Shown: in pieces, positions 43,901 to 56,470 of the stretch
Layout: every line of letters starts with the position of its first letter
Position numbering within the stretch: the stretch's first letter is position 1
Source of the DNA: Isoetes taiwanensis
Lineage: Eukaryota; Streptophyta; Lycopodiopsida; Isoetales; Isoetaceae
Reading direction: 5' to 3'
NCBI GenBank assembly: GCA_021234155.1
Contig: JAJEKV010000283.1
Coordinates: forward strand, 126,001-190,000
DNA: 64,000 nt
Notes under the pieces: generated by a model
Databases searched by the model: none
Seen by the model: the letters and a program-made list of their open reading frames with translations, nothing else
What the model was told of the DNA's origin: nothing
Position numbers and translations under genes: made by a program

Positions 43901-45900
43901 TCCGAGTCGCTCGATACTTCAGTCTCCTTGACGGTGGCTCCTCTTTGATGTAGAGGTTGACTTTGTTCGTTAGAATCCTCTCATTGATGGTGGCTTTGAT
44001 GGTGTAGTTGATCACTTGAAATCTTCCATGCCACTTTTCGCCTGAAGGTGGCGCTGTTGAAAAAGATCTTTCATCTTGAACTCTTTATCTTGGCAGCTAA
44101 AGGACGACTCTGTATCCGATATTGTTTCTTCGACTCCATCGATGTCTCATACGTCGAGTCCTCTTGTCGTTATCATGTTGTCCGAAGAGTGTTGAAGATG
44201 TTGATTGCTTCACCCCTGCAAATTGCCTGACATCTCTTCCTTTGATCTGTTATGCTATGGGAGGGAAGGAATAACAAGGGAACTATACATGCAAAACATA
44301 TAGCTTACATAATTACAATTACTACTAGAGCTATTAGGTCCCCCTTGTGCCTCCCTTCGAGTTGCACACCTACTCCTTGGTAATGTCATCGGTGTTCCTC
44401 CCGGTGCAATGGTGTTGACGATCTGTATCCTCCCATTTGTACGTCAGCTCGTACTCCGAGGTAACTTGTTGATATACTTGGGCCCTCCGATGTTTGTCGG
44501 CTATGGCACAACACGCTTTGCATCACATTCTAACTAAAGGTGTGCTGGTCGATTTACGCCGACATTTCGGTCTGCTTCGATCCTCGTTTCGGGCGGTAAT
44601 TGTTTCCCCCTTCATGATACTTGAAGCTATTTGAGGCGTCTCTTGAGGTGGCTTGGATTCCTTTGGCTATACTCCTGCGGAGTTGTTCTCTTCTCGCAGG
44701 TTGTTCTTTGAATCGTCCATCCTTGGGTTCGCCAAGTTGCATGCAAGTCCGTGTGCAAGTCATCGGCTCGCCTCGCCTCACCTAGTTGCTTCTCCATCGA
44801 GCTTCCAATCTTCCTTGTTTGATCCCCTCGGTCACATGGCTTGGACATTGTCACGTTCCTCAGTGCTATGCCGTCTTCTTGTCTTGAGGTACCTTCCGGT
44901 GGTTTTGATTGTGCTCGCGTGGGTTTTGATCCTCCTGTTGCCTCTAGGGAGCTCGTGGAAGAAGTCAGTTGCTAGCACTTCTCCAGCTTTCAGTTCCTGA
45001 CCTTTGTCCCTCTATGCATGTCGGTCTCTCTGTCAAGTAAAGCATCATGGCTCTCCTCCCTGCTGGCTATATTGTCGGGATGATGGATCCTTATATCTGC
45101 GCAGCTTGACCCTTGAGTTGAAGAAGTACCTGCCTTATGTATACTCTTGTCGTTGAATAGCCTGGCTATTATCTTGAATTCTCTTTTTGCTGAAGGTGCT
45201 TCAGTTGCTATCCTTGTCGTTAAGGTGTCGAATGCTTCTACCTCGGGCATTTGATGTGCCACATGTCGGAGATATGATCGTCTTCTTCTCTTCTAATTAT
45301 TGGTAGGAGTATCTGACGAAGCCATCACCTAGTTGTTGAAGGCATATCTCCTCGTCCCAGTGCCTTTCGTAAGTGCATCTCCATCTAATACACAGGTCAT
45401 AGCGCATCACCCTATATTACCACAAGGTGGAATTATGGTCGTCGAGATGTTTCCTTCTTAGTTGGCTCGTTGACGTCGGGTCATTCCTCCTTCTATTGTT
45501 GAGGCCAGTCGTGTCATAAGTTCGTCAAGTGTTGCCGCTGCCACAAGAGGTAGTGTTGCGCCCTGACGATGTCCTGGTGCAGCGCTGATGATCTTGACAT
45601 GACCGGTGTTGTCTCTTATTCTGACATTGGGTGGACGAGCGGTCTTCTACTTGAGGGCACTTCCGAAAGTGTTGGGAGTCGAAGGTTTGCTTGGGCTCTG
45701 GTCGTTTCTCCCTCGTACTTGCTCTTCCATTTTGATCTTGGGCTATCGTCGTGCTTCCTTGCTTCCTTATTTGGTAGTCGAAGTGAAGGAGCTTCCTGAT
45801 CTAAGCGCTAAATCCGTAAGCTATTTGCTAAAATTGATACATCAAGTAGTCATAGCAATTCTAAACTAAAGCGAAGTTAGAAGGATTAGGATGTTAAATA
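43901..45900 (-). pseudogene. decayed antisense coding region, gag-like
   Basis: Composition changes to coding-like on the minus strand. Several frames carry continuous non-repetitive protein sequence: 45,262-44,990 (MAHQMPEVEAFDTLTTRIAT...), 44,781-44,554 (basic), about 45,640-45,470 (VAAATLDELMTRLASTIEGG), and about 44,045-43,890 (WHGRFQVINYTIKATINERI). Stops and shifts separate them. The charged, hydrophilic character suggests a gag protein of an LTR element, but I recognise no defined family and no zinc knuckle. Confidence 0.35.
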
Positions 45901-46154
45901 AGGAGTCTAACTGAACGAGTCTAAACAAAAAGAAATGGTCCAGAAGTTAGTTTCCTAATTGAGAATTTTCCACCGTTAGACATTACAGTGCATTTAATTA
46001 GACAGGTTAGTAACTTTATAATAGACCCATTCATTTCATGTCACTTTGGTATCACATTATCCGCGCCAAAAATCGCCTCCAAAAATGCTCTTCTAGCCAC
46101 TTGGAAACAAAAAATCTAGGCGGCAGAAAATACGGCTCTGTTTCTGTTAAAAGT

Positions 46155-46240
46155 TACAGTCAGTCGTTGAACGACGTCGCGACGTCATTCAACGACGTCT
46201 GTAATTGTCGTTGAACGACGTTCATAACGACGTGTCCTTT
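46155..46240. repeat. CGTTGAACG palindrome cluster, locus 1
   Basis: Three copies of a GTCGTTGAACGAC or ACGTCATTCAACGACGT type palindrome and a trailing TTCATAACGACGT occur in 80 bp. The same words recur at 55,400-55,520 in the same orientation. A separate inverted pair (GGCATATTC/GAATATGCC) is at 46,287-46,328. Confidence 0.85.
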
Positions 46241-46361
46241 TTTGGGTTGCCCCTAAGGGGGCAAACCCTTGTTTATGTGGGTTTATGGCATATTCTAAGT
46301 ATATATCAGTATATACCCGGAATATGCCACTGACTGCTCAAAACCCATTGCTGGGGGTAAA

Positions 46362-47500
46362 TTGGCGGTCAACTATGTTCTGGTTAGCCAATGTGGAAAC
46401 CTGGTAACCGGTGCGGGCAGAAATTCTCTCGCCCAAGTTCTGGACCTGGATGCAGCTTTCACCTCAAAAATCCGACAAACGATGTTAGAATCCCGGTGTT
46501 GTATCAGACATAAATTCTGTTTAGATCCTTGCCTTCAAAGGGAAGCAACTATTCTGTTCTGTTTTGGGTCTCTTAAATTTCTCTTCCCATCGACTATGTG
46601 ACAAGGAATCGTTTTTTATCCGGCGATAAATACTCCATCCTCAACCTGTGCCAAGCAAATTCGTCAAAAAAATCAAAGCAAACTGCAAAATTTTGGGAAA
46701 AAAAGGGAATTTAATGGGTAACAAAACTTTGATCCGACAACCTTCTTGCTTGATTGCATGAATCCGATGGCAAAACAGGCGTCAATCTGTTGGCATTGTG
46801 GCCGGTTAAGAGCTGCGTAAAACTGCAGCTTTCATACACTTGAACCTGGCCGATTAATTTCTTGCTTGATCATTGCCGGATCAAAAAGCTTTTGATGGTT
46901 TTCAAGCAAAATGGTATTTGATTCAACGAATCTCGACCTGGATGCAGCTTTCTCAAATATTTTTTCATATTCTGTGCTTAAATTCGGTCTGCACAACGAA
47001 CCGTTCTGTTACCTTTTCGCCAATGTAGCCTCAATTCAGTGGCAAGACCGAAAGAAAGCTTCGGAGGAAGAACAAATTACGGACATAACATCACGGAACT
47101 GCTTGAACTCCAGCCTCTCATCAGCAAAAATCTCGCCAGCATATGCTTGGGCACGATCAACAGAGTAACGTGCATGCTTTGGCGGTTTCAAAGGATACCT
47201 TAGAGAATTTACGAAAAAAGCTGCGCGAAACACTTGAAGTGGCAAAACTTCGACTGGAAATCGATCACGCAATGCATTGTTTACGAGAATATAGAAAGAT
47301 GGCAGAAAGGGATGGACACCGGGCAGATTCGTGCTCAAAAATTGCTAGCTCGAACTCCGCGAGAATCACGAAGAAGCACAAAGAGATTAATCAGCAAGAA
47401 AGATTAATCAAGAAGAAGCTTTTTGATATGGTTGTCCTAAAAAGAAGCCGGTTTAAATGCATTTGTGAGAGCCAAAGCTTTTTCCCTGTTGCACTGTAGG
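46362..47500 (+). pseudogene. unrecognised coding remnant with coiled coil
   Basis: Two related segments encode LDLDAAF after similar upstream words (46,440 and 46,930), suggesting an internal duplication. The frame at 47,143-47,499 is a Lys/Arg/Glu-rich helix (LENLRKKLRETLEVAKLRLE, then REYRKMAERDGHRADSCSKI), a probable coiled coil. No family is recognised. It lies just downstream of the palindrome cluster, echoing the palindrome-then-gene order seen at 20.5-24 kb. Confidence 0.35.
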
Positions 47501-47739
47501 TTCTGCCGTCCCTACGCCCTAACTAGCGGCCGGGTTGAAGGCGTCAAATAGAAGCGCCTGGGGACATTTAAAATTCGGTGGTAATAGGGACCGCCAATCG
47601 CGAAAAGGCCCCTCTCCTAGCTCCCTAGTTTGTCGCATTACAACAAGGTTGCTTTCTACATGGGCGAAAGTGTGTGGCGACCCAAAGCAGATCGGAAGGC
47701 AACGTCACGTCCGCTTCTAAGATAATTGTAAGCGGTCCC

Positions 47740-50402
47740 GCCCCTTGATGGTCCTAATATACACATTTGTGTATGGTATGTATATGGGTTGTACTATATG
47801 TACTTGTGGCATGCATGCGGCATGGGCTCATGTAAACAAAGGGTTTACAAAATAAGACAATTTTGGGAAAGAGGCTTTTTGCAAGCGTGAAGCTATGAAG
47901 CTATGGGAAGGCGGGGAGCTTGGAAGGATTGCCTTTGGGAGGATTGTTGAAGAAAGGACATTGGAGCTTGAGACGCATCGGATCTTCTCTTATCGGTGGG
48001 GTTTTCTACAGATTCAAGTGAGTTATAAGCTGCTATGAATCATTAGATGCATGCTTTGGTATTGATTCCCAATGTAATAGTTATGGTGAGAGTCTGTTGA
48101 TGCTTTGGTAGAGCAAGTTTTTGCTGCATGAATTGTAGAATTAATTGAGAAATTATGGGCTACATCAGCGGCTTAACTGGCAGCGAAATTGCCACGGTGT
48201 CGATGCTAAGCTTATGGAAGCTTCTCGAGAAGGACCAGGAACAGATGGATTTGGCTTGCTAAGAAGTCGAATTGAAGGAATCGGGGCTGATTTGATAAAA
48301 TCGAGGTCGGCATGGTGGATTCCGTAATACGGGAAAGTGACCCAACCGCCTTTAGATCGACTCAAATCCATGGGAAACAAGGTCGAAATTGATCCAAGAA
48401 GGATCTACTTGAATAATTATGGACCCGTAGAAATGATGTTTATCGTAGCAAGATCACCACGGTAGATGTTAGAAATGTGGAAACACCTTGAAATGAATTG
48501 GGTCAGCCGATTTGGGCTGGAATGGATCGAATTGTGGGCGTGGGTCATAGGTAGATGGAGGATCGATGCGAATTCGTGAGAGGGAAGAGCCCAAAATATG
48601 TTTCCTTTCTTCACGTAATTTTTACAGGTCCTTATTTGTTGATTTAGGTTGCTAGTTTGTTGCTTTTGGTCAATTGTTAGGATATTATATTAAGCTATTA
48701 AACTAAGAAACCATGGAGATAATAAGTTTGCACTTTGACTTAAAGAAGTGGAAGAACATAAACGGTTACGAGATGAGCGGTGGCAGAGAGTTCCAAGTAA
48801 GAGCAATCTATGAATGTATAAGGTTAATAGTTACAATTGGAGAAAACATGTATTAACGAAGATAAATGTCTAGAACTATTGAAAATTGGTATTTCTTGGC
48901 TCTTGGAGATGGGATTCAGTCTAGGGATCAGTTGCGAGATATTATATGCGATTCTGGGTCCACGAGACCTTAGGGATTTTAAGCGAAAGAGGAGGAATTT
49001 TGAGTTTTACATTAGACGCATTAATAAATCCCTTAGCTAAGGAAGGTGGGTTTTTAATTGAAATATTAAAAACCTTAGCTAACAATTGTTAAAGATAAAT
49101 TAAAGAGTGGAACCTTGGAGATCAAGTGAAGTTGGGCCGAGAGAGAGCAATATGAGGTATATGGAGTGTCCAGATGAGGCTATGGCATGGCGCACTGCAA
49201 GTCTAAGTGTATAACTGTAAGCATTTAAGTTGTTGAGCTATATTTTATCAGAGGCATCATAGCTAATGGATTATCCTCATGGGAGAACGGTTCTGAGGAA
49301 AGTTTGCATTGTTTGGAATGTTGTTTTTCCTTGTTCAGTGAAGTACATAGGTATGGGAGCTACATCAATGATTGTTAGGCTTGTGACTTCCTCAACATGT
49401 TTGGATCAGTAAGTTAGCTACTTCAACATGCTAAGTTATACGGGCAACATCGGCAAGAGTATGATCTAGGCACATGTATAGAGAATATTCTAATGAACTT
49501 CACATGTCTTGGTCTTTGCATTGTTCCACTGTTGTCTTGGTATTTGATTATGTCTCTTGGAACCTCCGGGGTCGGACTTCTAGGTTCGGTGGCCTAGGTT
49601 GCTCCGGCATGCTTATGTTCATCTGTGTTTCTCTGTGATTATTGTGCTCTGTGACACCGGGCGTTAGTTCTCCTGGCCGGGATTGCTACGTCAATCAACT
49701 CTTGTGAACTCCATGGTAAGAGGTCCTCCGGTAGCGGGCGTGGAAGGCTGGGAAGGGTATCGATCTCTGAGGTTTACCCCACCAACTCCATATGGGGCTC
49801 GAAATGAGCTGGCGGGCATTTCGCCACTGGGGCCCTGCATGTAGGCTGGCTGAGCTACCCATTGTCCCGGAGCTATATTTCTGATGTTTTTTTGTTCTGG
49901 CTATGTTCTTTGCTTTTGTTGCTCAGAGGTTGGTATTTACTTGGATTATGTTGTCATTGTCTTAGCACTGTACTCACGTAGGATTTTCCGTCTGTGTTTG
50001 TGCTTATCCAAGATTTCCAGAGTATTTACATGCATGCAGTGGCAGCCAGGGATCCCCACTTAGTCACGAGGACTAACCCCAGTGAGTGTATGTGCAGTGA
50101 ATAAGCAAGGGATGGCAGCGGAAGGCGCTTGAGGATCGTGGTTGAGCGAAGCTCCTGGGTTGAATTGCTCACAATTAGATGTTATATTTATTGAGGATAT
50201 GGATTTCTTTGGATGTTGATATTGTATGATTATATTGAGACCATAAGTACTTGCTCATTGAGTTTTGAGTGTGCAATTTAACTGTGCAAGAGGAAGATTC
50301 AATTCTTCACCATATCCAATTGTTTGCCACACCAACCTAGAATTAGCACAGTATTGACAAGATCCCGAGTTGCCTAGAGGGTCAACTCGGCAGGCTCGTC
50401 AC
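47740..50402 (+). other. possible LTR-type repeat, right end at 50,402; no gene
   Basis: No coding region is supported. The right part (about 49,550-50,402) has the GC-rich patchy composition of the gypsy LTRs here and ends GGCTCGTCACA, like their ends. I could not find a matching TGTGAC start, so this may be a solo or truncated LTR of a related family. Confidence 0.3.
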
Positions 50403-52030
50403 AATAATTAATTTATCTATTCCATTTTGTCCAAAGCAAAATTATTTATCTATTCCATTTTGTTTCTATACAAAGCTAATGCTGATGTTGATCGAGATTG
50501 CATGCATGTATATGTATGATCATTATTATCATGATGTCAAGCCAATATAAAAAATGAAGGCTCATTTGACTATATATGGAATTGAAAGTATAACAAATGC
50601 CATTATAAGCCAAAGCACCCATGCTTAATATTCCTAATAATGTAGTCATCACTACCAACAATATCAACTGAGTACTATTTAATGCACCTTTCTATTTTTT
50701 CAATATTTTTGTATGACAATGTGTTTTTCCAAAGATCAATGCGGTAGTGCATTATTCAAATAATGTTTTGGTTGCTCCAATTAGAGTAAAATTTCTATGT
50801 TGCAGTTCTCTGCAATCGTATGGATACATAGAGTAGGATTATGCTTTGAACAATGTCTAGATGAAATCTAAAGAGGGTATGCCTTTTGTGTTTATAGTTG
50901 TTCCTTAAGATGGTAACAAGGTGTCGTAAATTACTTGGCGAAGACCAACCAGTGCTGCCAAGAAGATCATCAGCACTATGGCCATCAGCCTAAGTTATTC
51001 TTATAAGTTCCTTGTAATACTTCATATAGGCTTATAAATACTATCCTAATTGCTCCTGTAATGGTCCATTGTATTTTTAGTGTCAACGTCAACAAATCCT
51101 TATGCATGGTAATAAAACTTACTTGTGTTCCATAGAAGTAGTGATATGGCTATTGTTCTGTTATGTAATGCAGAATGGTAAAGGATTATTATCTAAAGAA
51201 ACAGTATTGCCTCATATATTATGTTTGACATGACCTTAATGCAGCACACTCGAAACACTTGAATTTATAGCTAGTGGTCGTGTTCCAAAATTTTGAATTA
51301 AAACGGAATTCAGGGGTTGCCTAATGGTTTTATTGGCTAACATGTAGGTAGTTGTTGCAGGCATATACGCTACAAATTGATGTCATGTGGTCTATACAAT
51401 ATAATGATTGAGACAAGGACAGTTTGATCAAATTATTTTGTTAACGCCACAAACTTAAATCCATATCATTGCCGTAATGGCAACAATACATTCATGTGTC
51501 TATTTAATACAAAATCAATGTTTGGAATTGAAAGGATTAATAGGAACAACTCAAACAATGGATTTGAACCCAAATGAAGTCAAAAGGCTTTGCTTGTCAT
51601 TTCTCGTTTAATCACCTTAAATGGTTGGTTGAGGTTGAGACATTGAGTTGAATAAAATATTATATGTGCTCAAAGCAATGTTGACGTATGGAATAACGTG
51701 ATAGGACTCTGGTTCTTTCCAGAACTAGAATATTATTTTAGGGATCAAGGGTGAAATTCTTGTTAAAAACAAGAATCAAGTATCAAATATTGTATTGTTT
51801 TGAAGCAGCAATTTTGATTGATGGTGAGACATGACTTTGAAGTACGATTTAAGCCACTTCACCCTCAGGTCACAGAGGGCAACCCTCCGTGCGCAGCACC
51901 TTGTTAGCAACTTAGCTCTATTTGTTTTATTACTTATGTTTTTTATCTATATTGTGGTTTTTATCTATATTATGTTTTTTATCTATATTATGTTTTTATG
52001 AGCCAATACTAGACGCGCGCCCTTATAGGC
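50403..52030. other. no gene seen; AT-rich
   Basis: Only AT-rich sequence with short chance ORFs. A triplicated TTTTTTATCTATATTATG-like word lies at about 51,938-51,993. Confidence 0.5.
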
Positions 52031-52351
52031 TACCGCCACCCTATGTTGCTTATAGTATTGAGCAAACTTTTACACTCACGTATTTTCCAATTTGAAATTG
52101 AAAATTTTCGGTCCGATAGCAAGGAAACTTCCGGTAAATATCCATACACACAATGCCGGTTGGAAACGAAGTATACTGAGCTTTACGAGAATTTCCGATA
52201 TCCAACTTATTTTTGTCGTGTTTTTGGCGGGATCTGTCCGGCCGGATTTTATTTTTAGCGCTTCGAAAATCTCCTCGTTCCCTCCAAAACGGTCTTCAAA
52301 CTTCCCAGCCAAGCTTTGCCCAAAAAAAAAAAAAAAAACTTTTCCGATCGT

Positions 52352-52912
52352 ATGGAGGCAGAGACGTTCAATCCTTTCGATGATGTTGATCTTCCCTATT
52401 ATGGCCAGGATTACGATGATGATGCTGATGATGGTTTCAGAAACAGGTAGTAGACTCCACAGAGCAAGATGATCCTCTTATTGATCCATATTTCACTCAG
52501 AACAATCTGTTCCTATGCACCCAAGATTTCACAACACATATTTGCATCCAAAAGCCAATCTAAAAATACAGGTTAGCAGTACAGAGGATGGACAAACAGA
52601 TTTAAATGGTGATTCCATGGAACATAAAGAGAATTTGGGGCCTTTTGATGTTTCTAAACAAGTTTTTGAGCAAAATCCTGTCGCCATAGAGTAAATAATG
52701 GCACGCATACGAGAGCCCTTTGTGGAGATAAACAGAGTAGCCGAAAATTTGGTCACAGAGAGTACATCTATGGGAGAAATCAATCCAATAAAGGCTCATG
52801 CACAAAATCTTTTAATGGAGGCCAGATTAGTTTGCACAAGCACTCAAATCTTTGGTAAGGATTTGGATTTCAACTCTTCCAAAGAGTCTTTAATGGTATC
52901 TTAGTTACTTCC
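52352..52912 (+). pseudogene. unrecognised acidic protein gene, decayed
   Basis: The ATG at 52,352 opens MEAETFNPFDDVDLPYYG followed by an Asp-rich run and a possible donor (CAG|GTAGTA at 52,447). Coding-like sequence continues with an internal shift: VPMHPRFHNTYLHPKANLK from about 52,509, then NLGPFDVSKQVFEQNPVAIE, a TAA at about 52,692, and in the same frame MARIREPFVEINRVAENL to the stop at 52,904. I recognise no family. It may extend through the MITE to exon-like pieces at 54,018-54,360. Confidence 0.4.
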
Positions 52913-52930
52913 GATTTTCTCTAACCTTAA

Positions 52931-53896
52931 CACTAGAGTTGTCCCTTGATGAACCCAAATGGGTTCATTTACACTTTTTTTGAAATTCTATTATAGCTCC
53001 AAGATCAAGAATTTGTCTATATACTCACAATATGTTGTCGTCCATGAGTGTACATATAAGGAAAAATTTATGAAAAATATAGAAAGCTTCTATTACCAAA
53101 CATTAAAGAGATCAAGTTTATTCTCAAAGTTTTAACATTTCTCATATTATTTTGCAAATATGATTTTTTCTAGGAATTCTAATTCTTCCATCTTGTAATT
53201 ATGATATGAGAAATCTATTACAAGAAGAATTAGAAAAATCTATGGTAGAATTTTCGAGAAATGATTCCCTAAAGTTTGAAGTTCAAAAGTTCTTTATGGA
53301 CCCAGTTAGGTCCCCCGAGGGTCAAAATTTTGAAAATTCATAGTCCTACTCCACATTTTGGAAAAATGAAATTCATTTAGCAAGACGTGTAGTACTTAGT
53401 ATCTATTTCCATTGAAAAATAATAGTACCTTCACATCCTTACCCTATTTCAAATATCATGGATATGAAATGGTTCCTGAATGTCTGTTTTTCAGAAATTC
53501 CTAAGGGACCTAACTGGGTCTCTCAAGGATTGAAATTATGATTTGCTCATGGATACATTAATTTCTTATGAAATCACATGAAATTTGAAAAATGAGTAGC
53601 ATTTGTAGGCTACGTTCATAGAAAATTAATGTTATCTTGAAATTTGTATTTCATGTTGAGTGTCATGAGATTATATCATATCATCGAAACCATTAAATTG
53701 AGTGTGTTGTGCCAAACTTGTGAAGAATTCTATTTTGCCATTGAATATGGCGGTACTTCGAGTTAATCTTACAATTCAGGTGTTCATATTTAAAATCTTA
53801 TAAGTATCATGAAGAACTAGTCCCTAATATGGAAAAGGGATTGAGGGACCCATACGGGTTGATGAACCCAAACAGGTCCCTGAGACAACTCTAGTG
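52931..53896. mobile_element. piggyBac-like MITE, 966 bp, TTAA-flanked
   Basis: The ends CACTAGAGTTGTC and GACAACTCTAGTG are perfect 13 bp inverted repeats, flanked on both sides by TTAA (52,927-52,930 and 53,897-53,900). Inside each end are GGGTTCATC/GATGAACCC repeats, and the words GGACCCAGTTAGGTCC and GGGACCTAACTGGGTC occur in the interior. No transposase. TTAA targeting with a CnCTAGA-like start is characteristic of piggyBac; a TA-target mariner-type MITE with ends one or two bases longer is an alternative. Confidence 0.75.
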
Positions 53897-54017
53897 TTAA
53901 ATCAGTGCCACCACCAAGTTAACCTGATCATTGCTTAATTTGATGCTATCCACTGGGTTTCTATTGTGGATCACTGCTCTACCTTTCAAACAGATAATAA
54001 TAATGGTATTTTGCAGG

Positions 54018-54360
54018 GTGAACAACTCCACAGGGCCCGTCGGTCCCCAGGGCCTTTGGGAGAGGACTTTCGGGGCAAGCAGCTTCTGGGGGGATTTTAG
54101 GGTCCCCGCTCTGGCTTCAACACCCCCACTCCACGTCAAGACACGACGCAAGGTTCCGGCTGAATCTGACAAGGAGAGGGCCTCCGAAACGTAAACCCTG
54201 TGGGTTGCCAGGTTCTAGAAAGGTTTGCATTTTGGGGGCTGAGTTTTGGTGTGTTGCAGTTGGGACGTGACCAAGAAGCTGCGGCCGAGAACGCGGAGCA
54301 AGGGGAACTGACGGAACGGAGTTTGGGCTGTCCTCCTCCCGATGTGGCAATTAAGGAGTA
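54018..54360 (+). pseudogene. exon-like pieces with splice acceptors
   Basis: After TATTTTGCAG (to 54,017) a coding-like segment starts GEQLHRARRSPGPLGEDF and hits a stop. After GTGTGTTGCAG (to about 54,260) an open segment reads LGRDQEAAAENAEQGELTE and ends near GGAGTAAG. The GC content is higher than in the neighbours. These could be downstream exons of the decayed gene at 52.35 kb. The product is unknown. Confidence 0.3.
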
Positions 54361-54545
54361 AGGAAGCAAGGAACAAGATCAAGTAGCAAGATCAAGTAAC
54401 ATGAAGGAGCACGAAGATGAAGTAGCAAAGAACAAGGATCAAGATCAAGTAGCAAGGAACAAGGAAGATCAAAGACCAAGAAGATAAAGGAACAAGGAAG
54501 ATCAAGGAACAAGAAGCAAGGATCAAGATCAATTAGCAAAGAACA
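54361..54545. repeat. degenerate AAGATCAAGNAACAAG repeats
   Basis: A purine-rich run of short, imperfect words (AAGATCAAGTAGCAAG, GGAACAAGGAAGATCAA) repeated many times. The antisense Leu/Cys-rich reading frames over it are artefacts. Confidence 0.8.
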
Positions 54546-54596
54546 CGGAACAAAGGTGAGAAGTGAAAGCAAGGTGAAAGAATTTATAGCTACGAA

Positions 54597-54684
54597 TCCA
54601 ATAATGTTGAAGTATAATACCAATAATGTAGAAGTATAATACCAATAATGTTGAAGTATAATACCAATAATGCTGAAGTATTCT
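54597..54684. repeat. 22 bp tandem repeat, about four copies
   Basis: Units of CCAATAATGTTGAAGTATAATA with single-base variants (GTTG/GTAG/GCTG). Confidence 0.9.
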
Positions 54685-54768
54685 ACAACGACTATAAAAG
54701 CAGAGGTACAAAACAGAGGTTTATTGAAGAAAAGATCACTTGAACAACTCAGTATACTCCTCATGAGC

Positions 54769-55089
54769 TTAGTTTATGGCTTCCATCATGAAGTCCTCCA
54801 CTTGTCCATCTCCGTTGAACCATAGCTCCATGTCAAGCATGTCAGGCGTCATTATTGTCGATGCTAGTATCATGTTAATGTTGTTTTTCATGTGGTGCTT
54901 CCAAACCCTGATCATCTCTTCAAGAAGCATCCTCATCGTGCTAGGCAGCTCACGGGTCCCTAGCAATTTGGTCAGTGCCATCTCACCGATCACGTACTTC
55001 TTTAACACCTTCATCTGATGGATCCTCGTTTCATAGTCCTCATCTTCGAGTGGAGGAGGGGGTTCACAGAGGATTCCCTTCCTTCTCAT
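54769..55089 (-). CDS. unrecognised small ORF, 106 residues
   Basis: An antisense frame with a good protein-like composition: EPPPPLEDEDYETRIHQMK, then KLLGTRELPSTMRMLLEEM and an MTPDMLDMELW segment. It is rich in Met and Leu with likely helices. No family is recognised. It may be the last exon of a gene whose upstream part is lost, or a decayed element protein. Confidence 0.3.
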   Translation of the reverse strand: MRRKGILCEPPPPLEDEDYETRIHQMKVLKKYVIGEMALTKLLGTRELPSTMRMLLEEMIRVWKHHMKNNINMILASTIMTPDMLDMELWFNGDGQVEDFMMEAIN

Positions 55090-55298
55090 GCTGTCGATGG
55101 CTCCTACACCAAGCTATAGATTAAAAAATAGAGAAAATACAATGAAGTCTACAAACTACAGAGTGTGTAGCCTTACTTGTGAAGACAGGTTCCATATTTC
55201 TGTGCTCATGAATCCTCATCTCCTCCTGAATCTGGTTCAAGCATCGGAGCATACCAAAAGCAATAAAGAAAAACTCTCACAATAACTGCAATGAAAGA

Positions 55299-55790
55299 CT
55301 AGGATCCGAGGATCGTTTTAAGCGGGTAGCGCAATACTTCATTCACAAAAGGAATGCAAAAAATGAAAGCCGGCCAGTGATTTTTAAAGAAACAGAGACA
55401 TCGTTCAACGACGTCTAGACGTCGTTCAACGACGACGACGTCTAGACGTCGTTGAACGACGTCTTGTCGTCGTTTACCGACAGTCATAACGATGTCCTGG
55501 TTCATAACGACGTCATACAGTAGAATAAAATATATTTGTATTACTATTGTTAAGAAGATATTTTTGAGGCATCCGATGCCACAACTATGCATTTCTTCCT
55601 TGGGTTTCGTGCAGGTAGGTGTGGTTCCAGAAGGCGTGTCAGGGGTCGCATCAAAGCCAAATTTCAGGAATCCCAGGTCATGACCAGCATTTGCCACATC
55701 ATTGTTCGGGCATTGCGGAGGCCCCGGAGGAACGATGATTCGACTTTGCCACGTCGTTCGGAATGGTGAAATTACCTTAGAGAGTTGCAA
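55299..55790 (-). pseudogene. unrecognised ORF overlapping palindrome locus 2
   Basis: The antisense frame starts with RTTWQSRIIVPPGPPQCPNN and FLKFGFDATPDTPSGTTPT, then a hydrophobic run (NIFLTIVIQIYFILLYDVV). Its C-terminal half simply translates the GTTGAACGAC palindromes (RRLDVVERRLDVVE), so only the first 75 residues could be real. The function is unknown. Confidence 0.25.
55400..55520. repeat. CGTTGAACG palindrome cluster, locus 2
   Basis: Contains ACGTCGTTCAACGACG-type palindromes in at least three copies, a damaged copy (GTCGTCGTTTACCGAC) and two CATAACGAYGTC words. It shares palindrome and right-hand CATAACGACGT words with 46,155-46,240 in direct orientation. It lies 0.55 kb from the C-terminal end of the CACTA transposase, so it may be a CACTA subterminal repeat region. 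Confidence 0.85.
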
Positions 55791-56470
55791 TACTAATGTT
55801 GCCTAATGGTTTGGAGCATAAACAAATAAGCATGTCAAAGTATTTTCTTATTCATCTGTGGGGAAAAATATGATAGTAATACAATAATGCAGGTTCAATC
55901 GATAATAGTCTCCTATTATGACAATAGTATAGCCCCCCTATTCGACTGCCATCTCTTCTTGACCTTCAAATATGCGGCGCGAGCGAGCCTTACATGGAAC
56001 TACGAACCACCACGCATCTTGCAAAGGATCTGGGACGAAGGTGACCTATAAAACCTCTATTACATTAGTTCATTTGTTAATGACATAAATAAAATATATT
56101 GCATCTAGTTAAACATACTTGTTCACATTGCTCAACCCTCATGAGTGTGTCTTGACCACGATACCGACGAGTTGAATCTAGTGAATACAGGCCACTCAAA
56201 TCTTTGCGTATCGTGGCATGAGCACCAGTACACACAAGATCAAACCATTCGGCATCAAACAATATTGTTTTGAATGCACTACCGACATCAACCTCCATGA
56301 TAGTCTTTATAGTACCAATCCATTCCAACATTGCCTCGATTGGGTTTGGGTCTGCACTACCAGTCTGGCAAACTGTACTAAACTTTGCTGATATACCACA
56401 ATCATAAGTGTGTTTGCCATGATCCACACTTTGTCGTCGAAAGTGAGCACTAAAAGACCATATTGATGCA

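Noticed and set aside
47740-50402. Complete LTR with both ends
   Set aside because: Only the right end resembles the LTR ends here; no matching start was found, so it is listed only as a possible remnant.
54361-54764. Antisense Leu/Cys-rich ORF of 137 codons
   Set aside because: It overlaps simple AAGATCAAG repeats and a 22 bp tandem repeat and has no independent support.
55400-55500. RRLDVVERRLDVVE repeat protein
   Set aside because: It only reflects translation of the DNA palindromes; the DNA symmetry explains the pattern.
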